Positions 63,783-64,000 of a stretch of DNA of 64,000 nucleotides are shown here, in pieces. Positions within the stretch are counted from its first letter, which is position 1; each line of letters begins with the position of its first letter. Position numbers and translations under genes: made by a program. This DNA comes from Paenibacillus sp. IHBB 10380. GTDB taxonomy: Bacteria > Bacillota > Bacilli > Paenibacillales > Paenibacillaceae. The notes under the pieces are model-generated. The model did not search any database, had not been told where the DNA came from, and saw only the letters and a list, made by a program, of their open reading frames with translations. Where the stretch lies: positions 3,658,001-3,722,000 of the forward strand of contig NZ_CP010976.1 in the NCBI RefSeq assembly GCF_000949425.1, in the 5' to 3' direction.

Positions 63783-63893
63783 ATGAACTTTAGAGAAGAA
63801 ATACATATAGCCGCTGAGATGAATCAGAAGGTAACCGTAAAGCTTTCTAACGGCGAGGTAATAACCGGAGTGGTTGAAGTATCGATATTTTGA
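63783..63893 (+). CDS. Small unknown protein, possibly frameshifted
   Basis: ATG follows GGAGTGATTGA. The 36-residue product (NFREEIHIAAEMNQKVTVKLSNGEVITGVVEVSIF) ends at TGA. One base earlier, a second frame continues as YRYFDISGYKKVTVSEHLRDH up to TAA at 63945, which joins sensibly to the first part; this suggests a one-base frameshift or a sequence error. The combined protein would be about 53 residues. The rest of the window to 64000 shows no gene. The LexA boxes upstream may also act on it. Confidence 0.4.
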   Translation: MNFREEIHIAAEMNQKVTVKLSNGEVITGVVEVSIF

Positions 63894-64000
63894 TATAAGT
63901 GGGTATAAAAAAGTAACAGTATCGGAACATCTGAGAGATCACTAAGAATTTTAGATCCTTTTGTCGAAATACTATGTAGATACATTTTCCTAGTTTTGGT

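Overview
The window looks like a chromosomal segment of a low-to-moderate GC Gram-positive spore-former, most likely Paenibacillus or a close relative. The evidence is strong AGGAGG-type ribosome sites (some with TTG or GTG starts), a Tad/Flp locus carrying an FHA-DUF6382 type protein, an ECF sigma operon, and lipoprotein-type binding proteins. No rRNA, tRNA, CRISPR array, intact insertion sequence or prophage was seen.

Left end (1-10.4 kb): the window opens inside a large secreted repeat protein. Next comes a vanR-vanS-vanY-vanZ-like locus in which vanY is a pseudogene and no vanH/A/X genes are present. Beside it is an operon of two sugar-type ABC permeases, an HlyD-like adaptor and a solute-binding lipoprotein. 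The promoters of vanY and of this ABC operon share a gapless 55-bp element, which suggests that one VanR-like regulator drives both.

Middle-left (10.5-31 kb): this is mostly housekeeping and accessory genes. They include a small secreted protein, an oxidoreductase, an ECF sigma/anti-sigma set, a methylglyoxal synthase remnant, RtcB RNA ligase, a DMT exporter, a HAD phosphatase, a PhnP-like hydrolase, a sulfate ABC operon (cysT-cysW-cysA-sbp), yvyE-tetR, pgi, ppnP, tkt, a lone AAA ATPase, a flavin reductase and an alpha/beta hydrolase.

Middle (31-50 kb): there is a four-gene type III polyketide operon (PKS, methyltransferase, FAD enzyme, MMPL exporter) and a macro-domain gene. These are followed by a long operon that joins an ABC exporter and large envelope proteins to a MoxR ATPase, a DUF58 protein and two von Willebrand A membrane proteins. 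A 39-bp hairpin repeat occurs in tandem in a gap of this operon and again 34 kb away in the ABC/HlyD operon, each time next to the ribosome site of the downstream gene.

Right end (50-64 kb): purU, nfo, a DUF2621-like membrane protein and a TIGR01777 epimerase come first. A Tad/Flp pilus locus follows, whose 5' end is lost so that only the C-terminal part of the TadA ATPase remains. Upstream of the break is a small two-gene operon (a WYL-like core and a LexA-like winged helix) under a promoter with two good LexA/DinR boxes.
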